Below, in pieces: positions 49,162 to 58,571 of a stretch of 64,000 nucleotides of DNA. The translations under genes were made by a program, and so were the position numbers. Position 1 is the first letter of the stretch. Each line of letters starts with the position of its first letter. The notes under the pieces are model-generated. The model was not told the origin of the DNA. It worked only from the letters and a program-made list of their open reading frames with translations, and did not search any database. The DNA comes from Streptomyces pluripotens (GTDB taxonomy: Bacteria > Actinomycetota > Actinomycetes > Streptomycetales > Streptomycetaceae), in contig NZ_CP021080.1 of assembly GCF_000802245.2 (NCBI RefSeq), positions 1,364,001 to 1,428,000 of the forward strand, given 5' to 3'.

Positions 49162-52100
49162 GCACAGTGTTGTTGTTGTCGACCGCCGACACGGACCTAC
49201 TGGCGGCACGAGCCTCCGGCGCCGACTACCGGATCGGCAACCCCACGCGCGTGGACATCGCGCACGACCTTCCGGGACTGCTGCACGGCGCGGACCTCGC
49301 CGTCGTACGCCTGTTGGGCGGCAAGCGCGCCTGGGAGGAGGGGCTGGCCGTACTCGGGGCCTCCGGGGTGCCGACCGTGCTGCTGGGTGGCGAGACCGTG
49401 CCGGACGCGGAGTTGATGGCCGACTCGTCGGTACCGGCGGGTGTCGTGGCGGAGGCGCTGAAGTACCTGGTCGAGGGCGGGCCGGCGAACCTGTTGGAGC
49501 TGTCCCGGTTCCTGTCGGACACCGTGCTGCTGACCGGTGAGGGGTTCGAAGCGCCGAGGAAGATGCCGGAGTACGGCGTGCACGGCTCGTACCGGCTCCA
49601 GCAGGGCCGTCCCACCGTCGGCGTGCTCTTCTACCGGGCGCACGAGCTGAGCGGCAACACGGCCTTCGTGGACACCCTGTGCGGGGCGATCGAGGCACAG
49701 GGCGCCAACGCTCTCCCCGTGTACTGCGGTTCGCTGCGCGGCGCGGACGCCGGACTCTACGAACTCCTGGGTCGCGCCGACGCGCTGGTCGCCACGGTCC
49801 TCGCCGCCGGCGGCACGCACGCCTCACAGGCCTCGGCCGGCGGTGACGAGGAGTCCTGGGACATCGGGGCGCTGGCGCACCTCGATGTCCCGGTGCTACA
49901 GGGACTGTGCCTCACCTCTTCGCGGGCCGTCTGGCAGGAGTCGGACGCTGCCCTCTCCCCGATGGACGCGGCGATGCAGGTCGCGATCCCGGAGTTCGAC
50001 GGCCGGCTCATCACCGTCCCGTTCTCCTTCAAGGAGCATGCGGAGGAGAACGGCACCGAAGTGCCGGTGTACGTGGCCGACCCGGAACGGGCCGCCCGGG
50101 TGGCCGGGATCGCCGTACGGCACGCCCGGCTGAAACACAAGCCGAACGCCGAGAAGAAGATCGCCCTGGTCTTCACCGCGTACCCGACCAAACACTCCCG
50201 GGTCGGCAACGCGGTCGGTCTGGACACGCCCGCGTCCGCGGTCCTGGTGCTGGACGCGCTCCGGGACGCCGGCTACACGCTCACCGATTACCCCTCCGGC
50301 GGCGACGAGTTGATCCACCGGCTGATCCAGGCCGGCGGTCACGACGTCGAGTGGTTGACGGAGGAGCAACTGGCCGCCGCGCCCGCACGGGTGCCGCTCG
50401 CCGACTACCGGCAGTGGTTCGGCGAACTGGACCCGGAACTGCGGGACGCCATGCGGGAGGCCTGGGGAGAGCCGCCGGGCAACCTCTACGTGGACGGCGA
50501 CGACATCGTCCTGGCGTCGCTGCGGTTCGGGAACGTCGTAGTCATGATCCAGCCGCCGCGCGGCTTCGGCGAGAACCCGATCGCGATCTACCATGATCCG
50601 GACATGCCGCCTTCCCACCACTACATGGCGGCCTACCGCTGGCTGGACAACAGCTTCGGCGCGGACGCGATCGTGCACATGGGCAAGCACGGCACGATGG
50701 AGTGGCTGCCGGGCAAGGGCCTGGGCCTGAGCGCCGGTTGTGCCCCGGACGCGGTTCTCGGCGACCTGCCGCTGGTCTACCCGTTCATCGTCAACGACCC
50801 CGGCGAGGGCACGCAGGCCAAGCGGCGCGGGCACGCCACGGTGGTCGACCACCTGGTCCCGCCGATGGCGCGCGCGGACACCTACGGTGACCTGGCCCGG
50901 CTGGAGCAGTTGCTGGACGAGTACGCGCTCGTCTCCGACCTGGACCCGGCGAAGGCCCCGGCCGTCCGCGCCCAGATCTGGACCCTGGTCAAGGCGGCCG
51001 AACTGCACCACGACCTGCACGTGGACGAGCAGCCGGAGGACGGCGAGTTCGACGAGTTCGTCATGCACATCGACGGCTATCTGTGCGAGATCAAGGACGT
51101 GCAGATCCGCGACGGCCTGCACATCCTCGGCGAAGGCCCGGTCGGTGAACCGCGTGTGAACCTGGTGCTCGCCGTGCTGCGCGCCTCCCAGGTGTGGGGT
51201 GGGCAGGCGAACGCGCTGCCAGGGCTGCGAGCCTCACTGGCTGCTCATTTCGGTCTGGACGAGAAGGAGCTGCTGGCAGAGCCGGGCACTTCGGTGAAGC
51301 TGCCGGCGGAGCTGACGGACCTGGTGGAGGGGCCGGCACGGACCGCGTCCGATGCGATCGACCTGCTGGAGCAGCTGTGCCGGCGCATCGCGGAAGGGAT
51401 GGAGGAGGCGGCCTGGGACCGTACGGTCGTCGATGCCGTCCTGTGTGACGTGCTCGACCACGGGTTCCCGGACGCGGTGGCGGTGCTGGAGTTCGCGTGC
51501 ACGGAGGTCGTGCCCCGGCTGGCGCGCACGACGGACGAGACCGGACACATCCTGCGGGCGCTCAACGGGGGTTACGTCCCGGCAGGTCCCTCGGGCTCCC
51601 CCACCCGCGGCCTGGTCAACGTCCTACCGACCGGCCGGAACTTCTACTCGGTCGACCCCAAGGCGATCCCGTCCAGGTTGAGCTGGGAGGTCGGCCAGTC
51701 GCTCGCGGAGTCACTGGTCACCCGTTATCTGCAGGACACCGGCGCCTATCCGGAGTCGGTCGGCCTCACGGTGTGGGGGACCTCCGCGATGCGCACCCAG
51801 GGCGACGACATCGCCGAGATCCTGGCGCTCCTGGGTTGCCGCCCGGTCTGGGACGACGCCTCGCGCCGGGTGACGGGCTTCCAGATCGTGCCCCTTCAGG
51901 AGCTTGGCCGACCCCGCATCGACGTCACGGTCCGTATCTCCGGGTTCTTCCGAGATGCCTTCCCGCACGTGGTCGGCCTGATCGACGATGCGGTACGGGC
52001 AGTGGCCGAGCTGGACGAGCCGACCGGGTCCAACTACGTGCGGGCACACGTGGAGGAGGACGCCGCGCAGCACGGTGACCGGCGGCGCGCCACGGCCCGT

Positions 52101-52817
52101 ATCTTCGGCTCGAAGCCCGGGGCCTACGGCGCCGGGCTGCTGCCCCTGATCGACGCCCGCAACTGGCGCTCCGACGCCGACCTGGCCGAGGTGTACGCGG
52201 TGTGGGGTGGCTACGCCTACGGCCGCGGACTCGACGGGCGGTCGGCCCGGGGGGACATGGAGACGGCGTTCCGGCGGATCGCGGTGGCGGCGAAGAACGT
52301 CGACACGAGGGAACACGACATCGCGGATGCCGACGACTACTTCCAGTACCACGGCGGCATGGTCGCCATGGTGCGGCATCTGAGCGGCGCCAGCCCTGAG
52401 GCGTACGTGGGCGACAGCGCCGTACCGGATCAGGTGAGGACCCGCACGCTGGGCGAGGAGACACACCGTGTGTTCCGGGCCCGGGTGGTCAACCCGCGCT
52501 GGATGAGTGCGATGAGAAGGCACGGCTACAAGGGTGCTTTCGAGATGGCCGCGACCGTGGACTACCTCTTCGGGTACGACGCCACGGCGGGTGTGGTCGA
52601 CGACTGGATGTACGAGAAGCTGAGCGCGGAGTACGTCTTCGCCCCGGAGAACCGGGATTTCATGCGGAAGTCCAACCCGTGGGCGCTGCGCGGCATCACG
52701 GAGCGGCTGCTGGAGGCCGCCGACCGCGGTCTGTGGGCGGAGCCGGACGCAGACACGCTGGAGCGGCTGCGGGCGGCCTACCTCGAACTTGAGGGAGATC
52801 TGGAGGGAGAGGAGTGA
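49158..52817 (+). CDS. cobN: Cobaltochelatase large subunit CobN
   Basis: A 1219-residue large subunit of the ATP-dependent chelatase that inserts Co into hydrogenobyrinic acid a,c-diamide in the late-cobalt pathway. It is full length. Family blocks include AIYHDPDMPPSHHYMAAYRW, then DAIVHMGKHGTMEWLPGK, and VNPRWMSAMRRHGYKGAFEM. The small subunits CobS and CobT are absent, and a ChlI/ChlD-type protein follows instead. The start overlaps the cobQ stop. Confidence 0.96.
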   Translation: MSTVLLLSTADTDLLAARASGADYRIGNPTRVDIAHDLPGLLHGADLAVVRLLGGKRAWEEGLAVLGASGVPTVLLGGETVPDAELMADSSVPAGVVAEALKYLVEGGPANLLELSRFLSDTVLLTGEGFEAPRKMPEYGVHGSYRLQQGRPTVGVLFYRAHELSGNTAFVDTLCGAIEAQGANALPVYCGSLRGADAGLYELLGRADALVATVLAAGGTHASQASAGGDEESWDIGALAHLDVPVLQGLCLTSSRAVWQESDAALSPMDAAMQVAIPEFDGRLITVPFSFKEHAEENGTEVPVYVADPERAARVAGIAVRHARLKHKPNAEKKIALVFTAYPTKHSRVGNAVGLDTPASAVLVLDALRDAGYTLTDYPSGGDELIHRLIQAGGHDVEWLTEEQLAAAPARVPLADYRQWFGELDPELRDAMREAWGEPPGNLYVDGDDIVLASLRFGNVVVMIQPPRGFGENPIAIYHDPDMPPSHHYMAAYRWLDNSFGADAIVHMGKHGTMEWLPGKGLGLSAGCAPDAVLGDLPLVYPFIVNDPGEGTQAKRRGHATVVDHLVPPMARADTYGDLARLEQLLDEYALVSDLDPAKAPAVRAQIWTLVKAAELHHDLHVDEQPEDGEFDEFVMHIDGYLCEIKDVQIRDGLHILGEGPVGEPRVNLVLAVLRASQVWGGQANALPGLRASLAAHFGLDEKELLAEPGTSVKLPAELTDLVEGPARTASDAIDLLEQLCRRIAEGMEEAAWDRTVVDAVLCDVLDHGFPDAVAVLEFACTEVVPRLARTTDETGHILRALNGGYVPAGPSGSPTRGLVNVLPTGRNFYSVDPKAIPSRLSWEVGQSLAESLVTRYLQDTGAYPESVGLTVWGTSAMRTQGDDIAEILALLGCRPVWDDASRRVTGFQIVPLQELGRPRIDVTVRISGFFRDAFPHVVGLIDDAVRAVAELDEPTGSNYVRAHVEEDAAQHGDRRRATARIFGSKPGAYGAGLLPLIDARNWRSDADLAEVYAVWGGYAYGRGLDGRSARGDMETAFRRIAVAAKNVDTREHDIADADDYFQYHGGMVAMVRHLSGASPEAYVGDSAVPDQVRTRTLGEETHRVFRARVVNPRWMSAMRRHGYKGAFEMAATVDYLFGYDATAGVVDDWMYEKLSAEYVFAPENRDFMRKSNPWALRGITERLLEAADRGLWAEPDADTLERLRAAYLELEGDLEGEE

Positions 52818-52828
52818 CCTCCCTGCCA

Positions 52829-52908
52829 GCCCCCGCGCCGGCGGGGACCCATGTGCGTCAGCCAGGAGGCCCGGCTCCGACGCCGTGCCGCCCCCGCACC
52901 GGCGGGGA
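52829..52908. repeat. Pair of CRISPR-repeat-like palindromes 61 bp apart
   Basis: GCCCCCGCGCCGGCGGGGA (52829-52847) recurs with a single mismatch at 52890-52908. The period is exactly 61 bp, the usual repeat-plus-spacer length of type I-E arrays, and the element resembles Streptomyces I-E repeats (CCCCGCACC-GCGGGGATG). Only two units are seen and no cas genes are nearby. A pair of hairpins acting between cobN and the chelatase gene is an equally plausible reading. Confidence 0.45.
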
Positions 52909-52986
52909 TGAGACCTCGGCCTTGTCAGGCCGGCATGCCCAGCCCGTGCGGCTCCGGCATGAATCGTCCGAAGGAGTGATCATCGC

Positions 52987-54993
52987 GTGAGCACGCCCTA
53001 CCCGTTCACCGCCATCGTCGGACAGGACGACTTGCGCTTGGCGCTGCTCCTCAACGCGGTGAGTCCCGCTGTGGGCGGAATCCTCGTGCGGGGAGAGAAG
53101 GGGACCGCGAAGAGCACCGCCGTGCGCGCACTTTCGGCGCTGCTGCCGGAGGTGGACGTGGTCGTGGGATGCCGGTTCTCCTGCGGTCCCACCGCGCCGG
53201 ACCCAACCTGCCCCGACGGGCCGCACGACACCGGACCGGGCGTTTGCCGGCCTGCCCGCATGGTCGAACTCCCCGTTGGCGCCTCCGAGGACCGGCTGGT
53301 GGGAGCCCTCGACATCGAGCGGGCCCTGGCCGAAGGCGTGAAGAGCTTCGAGCCGGGTCTCCTGGCCCAGGCGAACCGCGGCATCCTCTACGTCGACGAG
53401 GTCAACCTCCTCCACGACCACCTGGTCGACCTGCTGCTGGACGCGGCGGCGATGGGCGCGTCGTACGTGGAACGGGAGGGCGTGTCCGTCCGCCACGCCG
53501 CCCGGTTCCTGCTGGTGGGCACCATGAACCCCGAGGAGGGCGAGCTCAGGCCGCAGTTGCTGGACCGGTTCGGGCTGACCGTCGAGGTCGCGGCCTCGCG
53601 GGAGCCGGAGCAGCGGGTGGAGGTCGTACGACGCAGGCTGGCCTACGACGACGATCCGGCCGCGTTCGCCGCGCGCTGGGCGGACGAGGAGGCCGCTGTC
53701 CGGCAACGGATCGTGATGGCACGCGAGTTGCTGCCGCAGGTGCGGCTGGGAGATGGTGCGCTGCGGCAGATCGCCGCGACCTGTGCGGCCTTCGAGGTCG
53801 ATGGCATGCGGGCCGACATCGTCATGGCCCGGACGGCCACCGCGCTGGCCGCGTGGGCGGGACGGACCGGTGTACTCGCGGAGGATGTCCGGCAGGCCGC
53901 GCTGCTCGCCCTGCCCCACCGCAGGCGGCGCAACCCCTTCGACGCGCCGGGCCTTGACGAGGACAAGCTCGACGAGACCCTGCAGGAGTTCGGCGCCCCG
54001 GACGACGACCCCGATCCCGGTCCGAACGGGCCGGGCGGGCCAGGCGGGGGCGGCGGCCAGCCGGCACCGGACACGGAACCGCAGGGTGGTGGCTCGGGGG
54101 CGCAGCCCGAGACGGGCGAGGACGGGCAGCAGCCGCAGGCTGCCGGTTCCTCCGAGCAGGCGCCCGTGCGTGCGGGGGACCCCTTCCGCACCAAGGTGCT
54201 GAGCGTGCCCGGGATCGGAGAGGGTGCGGCCGGACGGCGTTCGCGGGCGCGGACCGAGCACGGGCGGACGACCGGGGCGCGACGGCCCCAGGGAGTGCTG
54301 ACCAAGCTGCACCTGGCGGCCACCGTGCACGCGGCGGCGCCCCATCAGCGGGCGCGGGAACGCTCCGGGCCGGGACTCGTACTGCGCCGGGACGATCTGC
54401 GGCAGGCGGCCCGGGAGGGCCGCGAGGGCAACCTCGTGCTGTTCGTGGTCGACGCCTCCGGGTCGATGGCGGCGCGGCAGCGGATGGGGGCCGTGAAGGG
54501 TGCCGTGCTGTCGCTGCTGCTGGACGCCTACCAGCGGCGGGACAAGGTGGGGCTGGTGACCTTCCGGGGCTCGGACGCCCAGGTCGCGCTGCCGCCGACC
54601 TCGTCCGTGGATGCCGCCGCCGCCCGGCTGGAGTCACTGCCGACCGGCGGTCGTACGCCGCTCGCCGCCGGGCTGCTCAAGGCGCACGAGGTCCTGCGTG
54701 TGGAGCGGCTGCGCGATCCGGCTCGGCGGGCGTTGCTGGTGGTGGTGACCGACGGGCGGGCGACGGGCGGCCCCGAGCCGGTTGCGCTCGCCGGCCGTGC
54801 GGCGGGGATGTTCGCGGCCGAGCGGACCGCGTCGGTCGTCGTGGACTGCGAGGCGGGGCCGGTACGGCTCGGGCTCGCCGGACGGCTCGCGGACGAGCTG
54901 GGCGGCACCGCGGTGACGCTGGACGAGTTGCGGGCCGACTCGATCGCCGGACTGGTCAGGAACGCACAGGGGACTTCGAGGAGGGCCGCGTAA
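52987..54993 (+). CDS. ChlI/ChlD-type chelatase subunit (fused AAA+ and VWA)
   Basis: A 668-residue protein with an AAA+ domain and a von Willebrand A domain, as in magnesium chelatase I and D subunits. Walker A is GEKGTAKST (36-44), Walker B ILYVDEVN. A Gly/Pro/Asp-rich linker follows, then the MIDAS motif DASGS with D489 and TFRGSDA. It is the expected partner of CobN in actinobacteria, replacing CobS and CobT. GTG is used as start. Its stop overlaps the cobO ATG (TAATG). Confidence 0.92.
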   Translation: MSTPYPFTAIVGQDDLRLALLLNAVSPAVGGILVRGEKGTAKSTAVRALSALLPEVDVVVGCRFSCGPTAPDPTCPDGPHDTGPGVCRPARMVELPVGASEDRLVGALDIERALAEGVKSFEPGLLAQANRGILYVDEVNLLHDHLVDLLLDAAAMGASYVEREGVSVRHAARFLLVGTMNPEEGELRPQLLDRFGLTVEVAASREPEQRVEVVRRRLAYDDDPAAFAARWADEEAAVRQRIVMARELLPQVRLGDGALRQIAATCAAFEVDGMRADIVMARTATALAAWAGRTGVLAEDVRQAALLALPHRRRRNPFDAPGLDEDKLDETLQEFGAPDDDPDPGPNGPGGPGGGGGQPAPDTEPQGGGSGAQPETGEDGQQPQAAGSSEQAPVRAGDPFRTKVLSVPGIGEGAAGRRSRARTEHGRTTGARRPQGVLTKLHLAATVHAAAPHQRARERSGPGLVLRRDDLRQAAREGREGNLVLFVVDASGSMAARQRMGAVKGAVLSLLLDAYQRRDKVGLVTFRGSDAQVALPPTSSVDAAAARLESLPTGGRTPLAAGLLKAHEVLRVERLRDPARRALLVVVTDGRATGGPEPVALAGRAAGMFAAERTASVVVDCEAGPVRLGLAGRLADELGGTAVTLDELRADSIAGLVRNAQGTSRRAA

Positions 54994-55601
54994 TGCCGCA
55001 GGGACAGCCGAGTGTCGTACCGGAGGACGGACTGACGACACGTCAGCGTCGCAACCGTCCGCTGGTGGTCGTGCACACCGGGGTGGGCAAGGGCAAGTCG
55101 ACCGCCGCGTTCGGGCTGGCGCTGCGGGCCTGGAACCAGGGGTGGCCCATCGGGGTGTTCCAGTTCGTGAAATCGGCCAAGTGGCGGGTCGGGGAGGAAC
55201 GGGCGCTGCGGGTGCTCGGCGAATCCGGTGAGGGCGGCTCCGTCGCCTGGCACAAGATGGGTGAGGGCTGGTCCTGGATCCAGCGCGGCACCCAGGGGGA
55301 CAACACGACCAACGAGGAGAAGGCTAGGGAGGGCTGGGAACAGGTCAAGCGGGACCTGGCCGCCGAGACGTACCGGCTCTACGTACTGGACGAGTTCGCC
55401 TACCCGATGCACTGGGGGTGGGTGGACACGGACGAGGTCGTGGAAGTGCTGCGGAACCGGACCGGCGCCCAACACGTGGTGATCACTGGGCGGAACGCCC
55501 CGGAGAAGCTGGTGGCCTGTGCCGACCTGGTCACCGACATGTCCAAGGTCAAGCACCCCATGGACGTGGGGCAGAAGGGCCAGAAGGGCATCGAGTGGTG
55601 A
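54993..55601 (+). CDS. cobO: Cob(I)alamin adenosyltransferase CobO (BtuR)
   Basis: A 202-residue CobA/CobO/BtuR-type enzyme that adenosylates the corrin cobalt using ATP. The unusual P-loop HTGVGKGKSTAA begins at residue 28. FQFVKSAKWRVGEERAL and VLDEFAYPMHWGWVDTDEVV, then ITGRNAPEKLVACADLVTDM and SKVKHPMDVGQKGQKGIEW are all family signatures. The stop is shared with the cbiA start. It lies directly after the chelatase subunit. Confidence 0.96.
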   Translation: MPQGQPSVVPEDGLTTRQRRNRPLVVVHTGVGKGKSTAAFGLALRAWNQGWPIGVFQFVKSAKWRVGEERALRVLGESGEGGSVAWHKMGEGWSWIQRGTQGDNTTNEEKAREGWEQVKRDLAAETYRLYVLDEFAYPMHWGWVDTDEVVEVLRNRTGAQHVVITGRNAPEKLVACADLVTDMSKVKHPMDVGQKGQKGIEW

Positions 55602-56983
55602 TGTCGTCGGTACCCCGGCTGGTCGTCGCTGCGCCCTCCTCGGGCAGCGGCAAGACCACCGTCGCCACGGGGCTGATGGCCGCCTTCGCCGCGCGGGGGC
55701 TGGCCGTGTCCCCGCACAAGGCCGGTCCGGACTACATCGACCCCGGCTACCACGCGCTCGCGACCGGGCGGGTGGGGCGCAATCTGGACGCGTACCTGTG
55801 CGGAACGGAGCTGGTCGCTCCGCTGTTCCGGCACGGTGCCCGCGGATGCGACCTCGCTGTGGTCGAGGGCGTGATGGGGCTGTACGACGGGGCTGCCGGG
55901 GAGGGTGAGCTGGCGTCCACCGCGCAGCTCGCCAAGCTGCTGCGGGCGCCGGTGGTGCTGGTCGTGGACGCGTCGTCGCAGTCCCGGTCGGTGGCGGCGC
56001 TGGTGCACGGTTTCGCGTCCTGGGACCCGGAGGTGCGCATCGGGGGTGTGATCCTGAACAAGGTCGGGTCGGACCGGCACGAGCAGGTGCTCCGCGAGGC
56101 GCTGGATTCGGCGGGCGTGCCGGTGCTGGGCGTTCTACGGCGGACCGCGCAGGTGGACACACCGTCGCGGCACCTGGGGCTGGTGCCGGTCGCTGAGCGA
56201 CGCTCGGACGCGGTCGGCTCCGTCGCCGCCATGGCGGCGCTGGTGTCGCACGGGTGCGACCTGGATGCGCTGGCAGCCCTGGCGCGTACCGCCGGCGCGC
56301 TGCCGGATGCGGCCTGGGACGCGGCCGAGGCGGTGGCGTCGGCCATCCAGGATCCCCCGGCCCGGCCGGCCGCGGAGCGGGCGCCACGTGTTGCTGTTGC
56401 CGGCGGTGAGGCGTTCACCTTCTCCTACGCCGAGCACACCGAGCTCCTCACTGCAGCCGGTGCCGAAGTCGTCGCCTTCGACCCCTTGCGGGATGAGCAA
56501 CTGCCCGACAACACAAGGGGGTTGGTTATCGGCGGAGGCTTCCCTGAAGTGTACGGACCTGAGTTGTCCGCCAATGAACCGCTGCGCAAGGCCATTGCCG
56601 AACTGGCCTTCTCCGGCGCCCCTGTGGCCGCCGAGTGCGCCGGACTGTTGTACCTCTGCCGGGAGTTGGACGGGCGTCCGATGTGCGGTGTACTCGACGC
56701 CGAGGCACGGATGAGTGAGCGGCTGACCCTCGGCTACCGGGCCGCCGTGGCCGTCGGGGACAGTGTGCTGGCAGCGGCCGGGACCCGGATGCGCGGGCAC
56801 GAGTTCCACCGCACGGTCGTCGAGCCCGGCGCCGGCGCCGCGCCCGCCTGGGGCGTGCGGTCCCCGGTCCGGCGGGTCGAAGGTTTCGTACAGCAGGGCG
56901 TGCACGCAAGTTACCTGCACACGCACTGGGCGTCCGAGCCCGGTGTTGCCCGTCGGTTCGTGGAGAGGTGCCGGACGTCATGA
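55601..56983 (+). CDS. cobB: Hydrogenobyrinic/cobyrinic acid a,c-diamide synthase
   Basis: A 460-residue amidotransferase (CobB/CbiA) that amidates the a and c side chains. The N-terminal ATP domain starts VVAAPSSGSGKTTVATGLMA, then HKAGPDYIDPGYH. The glutamine amidotransferase domain has Cys346 in VAAECAGLLYLC. ATG at 55601 overlaps the cobO stop, and an in-frame GTG lies one codon upstream. The stop overlaps cobI (ATGA). Confidence 0.95.
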   Translation: MSSVPRLVVAAPSSGSGKTTVATGLMAAFAARGLAVSPHKAGPDYIDPGYHALATGRVGRNLDAYLCGTELVAPLFRHGARGCDLAVVEGVMGLYDGAAGEGELASTAQLAKLLRAPVVLVVDASSQSRSVAALVHGFASWDPEVRIGGVILNKVGSDRHEQVLREALDSAGVPVLGVLRRTAQVDTPSRHLGLVPVAERRSDAVGSVAAMAALVSHGCDLDALAALARTAGALPDAAWDAAEAVASAIQDPPARPAAERAPRVAVAGGEAFTFSYAEHTELLTAAGAEVVAFDPLRDEQLPDNTRGLVIGGGFPEVYGPELSANEPLRKAIAELAFSGAPVAAECAGLLYLCRELDGRPMCGVLDAEARMSERLTLGYRAAVAVGDSVLAAAGTRMRGHEFHRTVVEPGAGAAPAWGVRSPVRRVEGFVQQGVHASYLHTHWASEPGVARRFVERCRTS

Positions 56984-57711
56984 GCAGCACGCTGGTCGGA
57001 GTCGGGGTCGGTCCCGGTGACCCGGAGCTGGTGACCGTCAAGGGGGTCAACGCGTTGCGTTCGGCCGATGTCGTCGTCGTACCCGTGATGGACACCGGGG
57101 AACGCGGCCGGGCCGAGGCGACCGTGCTGCACTACGTGCCCGGGGAGAAGGTCGTCCGGGTGGTGTTCGCGCTCAACGAGCGGACCGACCGGGCGCGGCG
57201 GGAGGCGGCCTGGGACGCGGCTGGGGAGCGGGTCGCCGCGTTGCTGGGGCAGCACGGCTGCGTCGCCTTCGCCACCATCGGCGACCCGAACGTGTACTCC
57301 ACGTTCACGTACCTCGCGCAGACGATCGTGGAGCTGGTGCCCGATGTTGTGGTGGAGACCGTGCCGGGGATCACCGCCATGCAGGATCTGGCAGCGCGGT
57401 CGGGCGCCGTGCTGACGGAGGGCACCGAACCGTTGACCCTGGTTCCCGTCACGGCCGGGTCGGCCGTGCTCAAGGAGGCACTGGCCGGGCCGGGAACCGT
57501 CGTCGCGTACAAGTTCGGGCGGCAGGCGGCCGAAGTGGCCGGCGCGCTACGGGAGACCGGACGGCTCGGGGACGCCGTGTGGGGGTCGGCGCTGGGTCTA
57601 CCGGAGGAGGCGGTGCACCGGGCCGCCGAACTGGACGGGACACCGCTGCCGTACCTGTCGACGCTGATCGCACCCCCGCGGCGGGACGGCGGGCGGGGCG
57701 GGAAGCTGTGA
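56980..57711 (+). CDS. cobI: Precorrin-2 C20-methyltransferase CobI (CbiL)
   Basis: A 243-residue SAM-dependent tetrapyrrole methylase. The N-terminal motif VGVGPGDPELVTVKGVNALR and the central TIGDPNVYSTFTYLAQ, then VETVPGITAMQDLAAR are typical of CobI. The length fits. It overlaps cobB by 4 bp and is the last gene before the opposing ZIP gene, 14 bp away. It acts early in the corrin pathway, adding the C20 methyl group. Confidence 0.93.
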   Translation: MSSTLVGVGVGPGDPELVTVKGVNALRSADVVVVPVMDTGERGRAEATVLHYVPGEKVVRVVFALNERTDRARREAAWDAAGERVAALLGQHGCVAFATIGDPNVYSTFTYLAQTIVELVPDVVVETVPGITAMQDLAARSGAVLTEGTEPLTLVPVTAGSAVLKEALAGPGTVVAYKFGRQAAEVAGALRETGRLGDAVWGSALGLPEEAVHRAAELDGTPLPYLSTLIAPPRRDGGRGGKL

Positions 57712-57725
57712 GACGGCGCGTACGG

Positions 57726-58454
57726 TCAGCCGGAGATGCCGACCACCAGCCAGATGAACGCCGCTCCCGCCACCGTGCACAGCAGGGTGGAACGGGCCGG
57801 GTGCTCGTGGTGGGCCTCAGGGAGGATCTCGGCGGCGGCGAGGTACAGCAGTACACCACCGAAGAGGGCGAGATAGCCGCCGAGCACCGGTTCGGGGAGG
57901 TGGAAGAAGACGGTCGACAGCGCGCCCGCCAGTGGTGCGCAGGCATCGGCGAGCAGCATTCCGACCGCCCGGCGCCGCGCGTTGCCGTACAGGCTGGTGA
58001 TGGTGAAGGTGTTGAAGCCGTCGGCGAAGTCGTGCGCGATCACGGCGAGCGCGACGGCCGCCGCCATCCCGCCGCCCACTTGGAAGGCCGCGCCGATCGC
58101 CACGCCGTCCATGGCGCTGTGGCCCACCATGGCTCCGGCCGCCGTCAGGCCCACCTCGGGCGCCCGGTGGCCGTGCTCCGCGGCCCCGTGGGCGGCCTGG
58201 CGGGCGGCGAGCAGCCGCTCCACCAGGTGGGCCAGCAGGAAGCCGGCGACGAAGAGCAGCAGGGCGGCAGGTACGCCGAAGACCTCGCGGCCGGCCGCCC
58301 GGAGTGCTTCCGGCAGCAGGTCCAGGCCGACCACGCCCAGCATCAGTCCGCCGGCCAGTCCCAGGACGAGATGGCGACGGTCGGTCACACGCTGTGCCGT
58401 CCACCCGCCGGCCAGCGTCATCAGGAACGCGCCGAGCGCGACGAAGACCGCCAT
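57726..58454 (-). CDS. ZIP-family metal transporter within the cob cluster
   Basis: A 242-residue ZIP transporter with about eight membrane segments. The metal-binding helices contain GHSAMDGVAIGAAF and HDFADGFNTFT, and a His-bearing loop (HGAAEHGHRAPE) joins the middle helices. ZIP proteins import Zn, Fe or other divalent metals. The position suggests a possible Co or Zn role, but no metal specificity can be read. It lies on the opposite strand, splitting the cob genes into two transcription units. No Zur-type box was found upstream. Confidence 0.85.
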   Translation of the reverse strand: MAVFVALGAFLMTLAGGWTAQRVTDRRHLVLGLAGGLMLGVVGLDLLPEALRAAGREVFGVPAALLLFVAGFLLAHLVERLLAARQAAHGAAEHGHRAPEVGLTAAGAMVGHSAMDGVAIGAAFQVGGGMAAAVALAVIAHDFADGFNTFTITSLYGNARRRAVGMLLADACAPLAGALSTVFFHLPEPVLGGYLALFGGVLLYLAAAEILPEAHHEHPARSTLLCTVAGAAFIWLVVGISG

Positions 58455-58571
58455 AGGGCCTTGCTATCCGATGAAGCCGCCTTCACGCACATCCGGTGCC
58501 CCCCATACCCACACAGAATCTGACATTTCTCCCGCTCTCCATTCGCGATTCCGTACGAGAGGACCCTTCCC

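Noticed and set aside
52829..52908. A full CRISPR array
   Set aside because: Only two repeat-like units are present and no cas genes are in the window, so it is listed as a repeat pair only.
52858..54345. 495-codon minus-strand ORF
   Set aside because: Antisense to the ChlI/ChlD-like chelatase gene, whose Walker and MIDAS motifs prove the plus strand.
58455..58571. Second cobalamin riboswitch before cobM
   Set aside because: No B12 box or conserved core is present in the gap.
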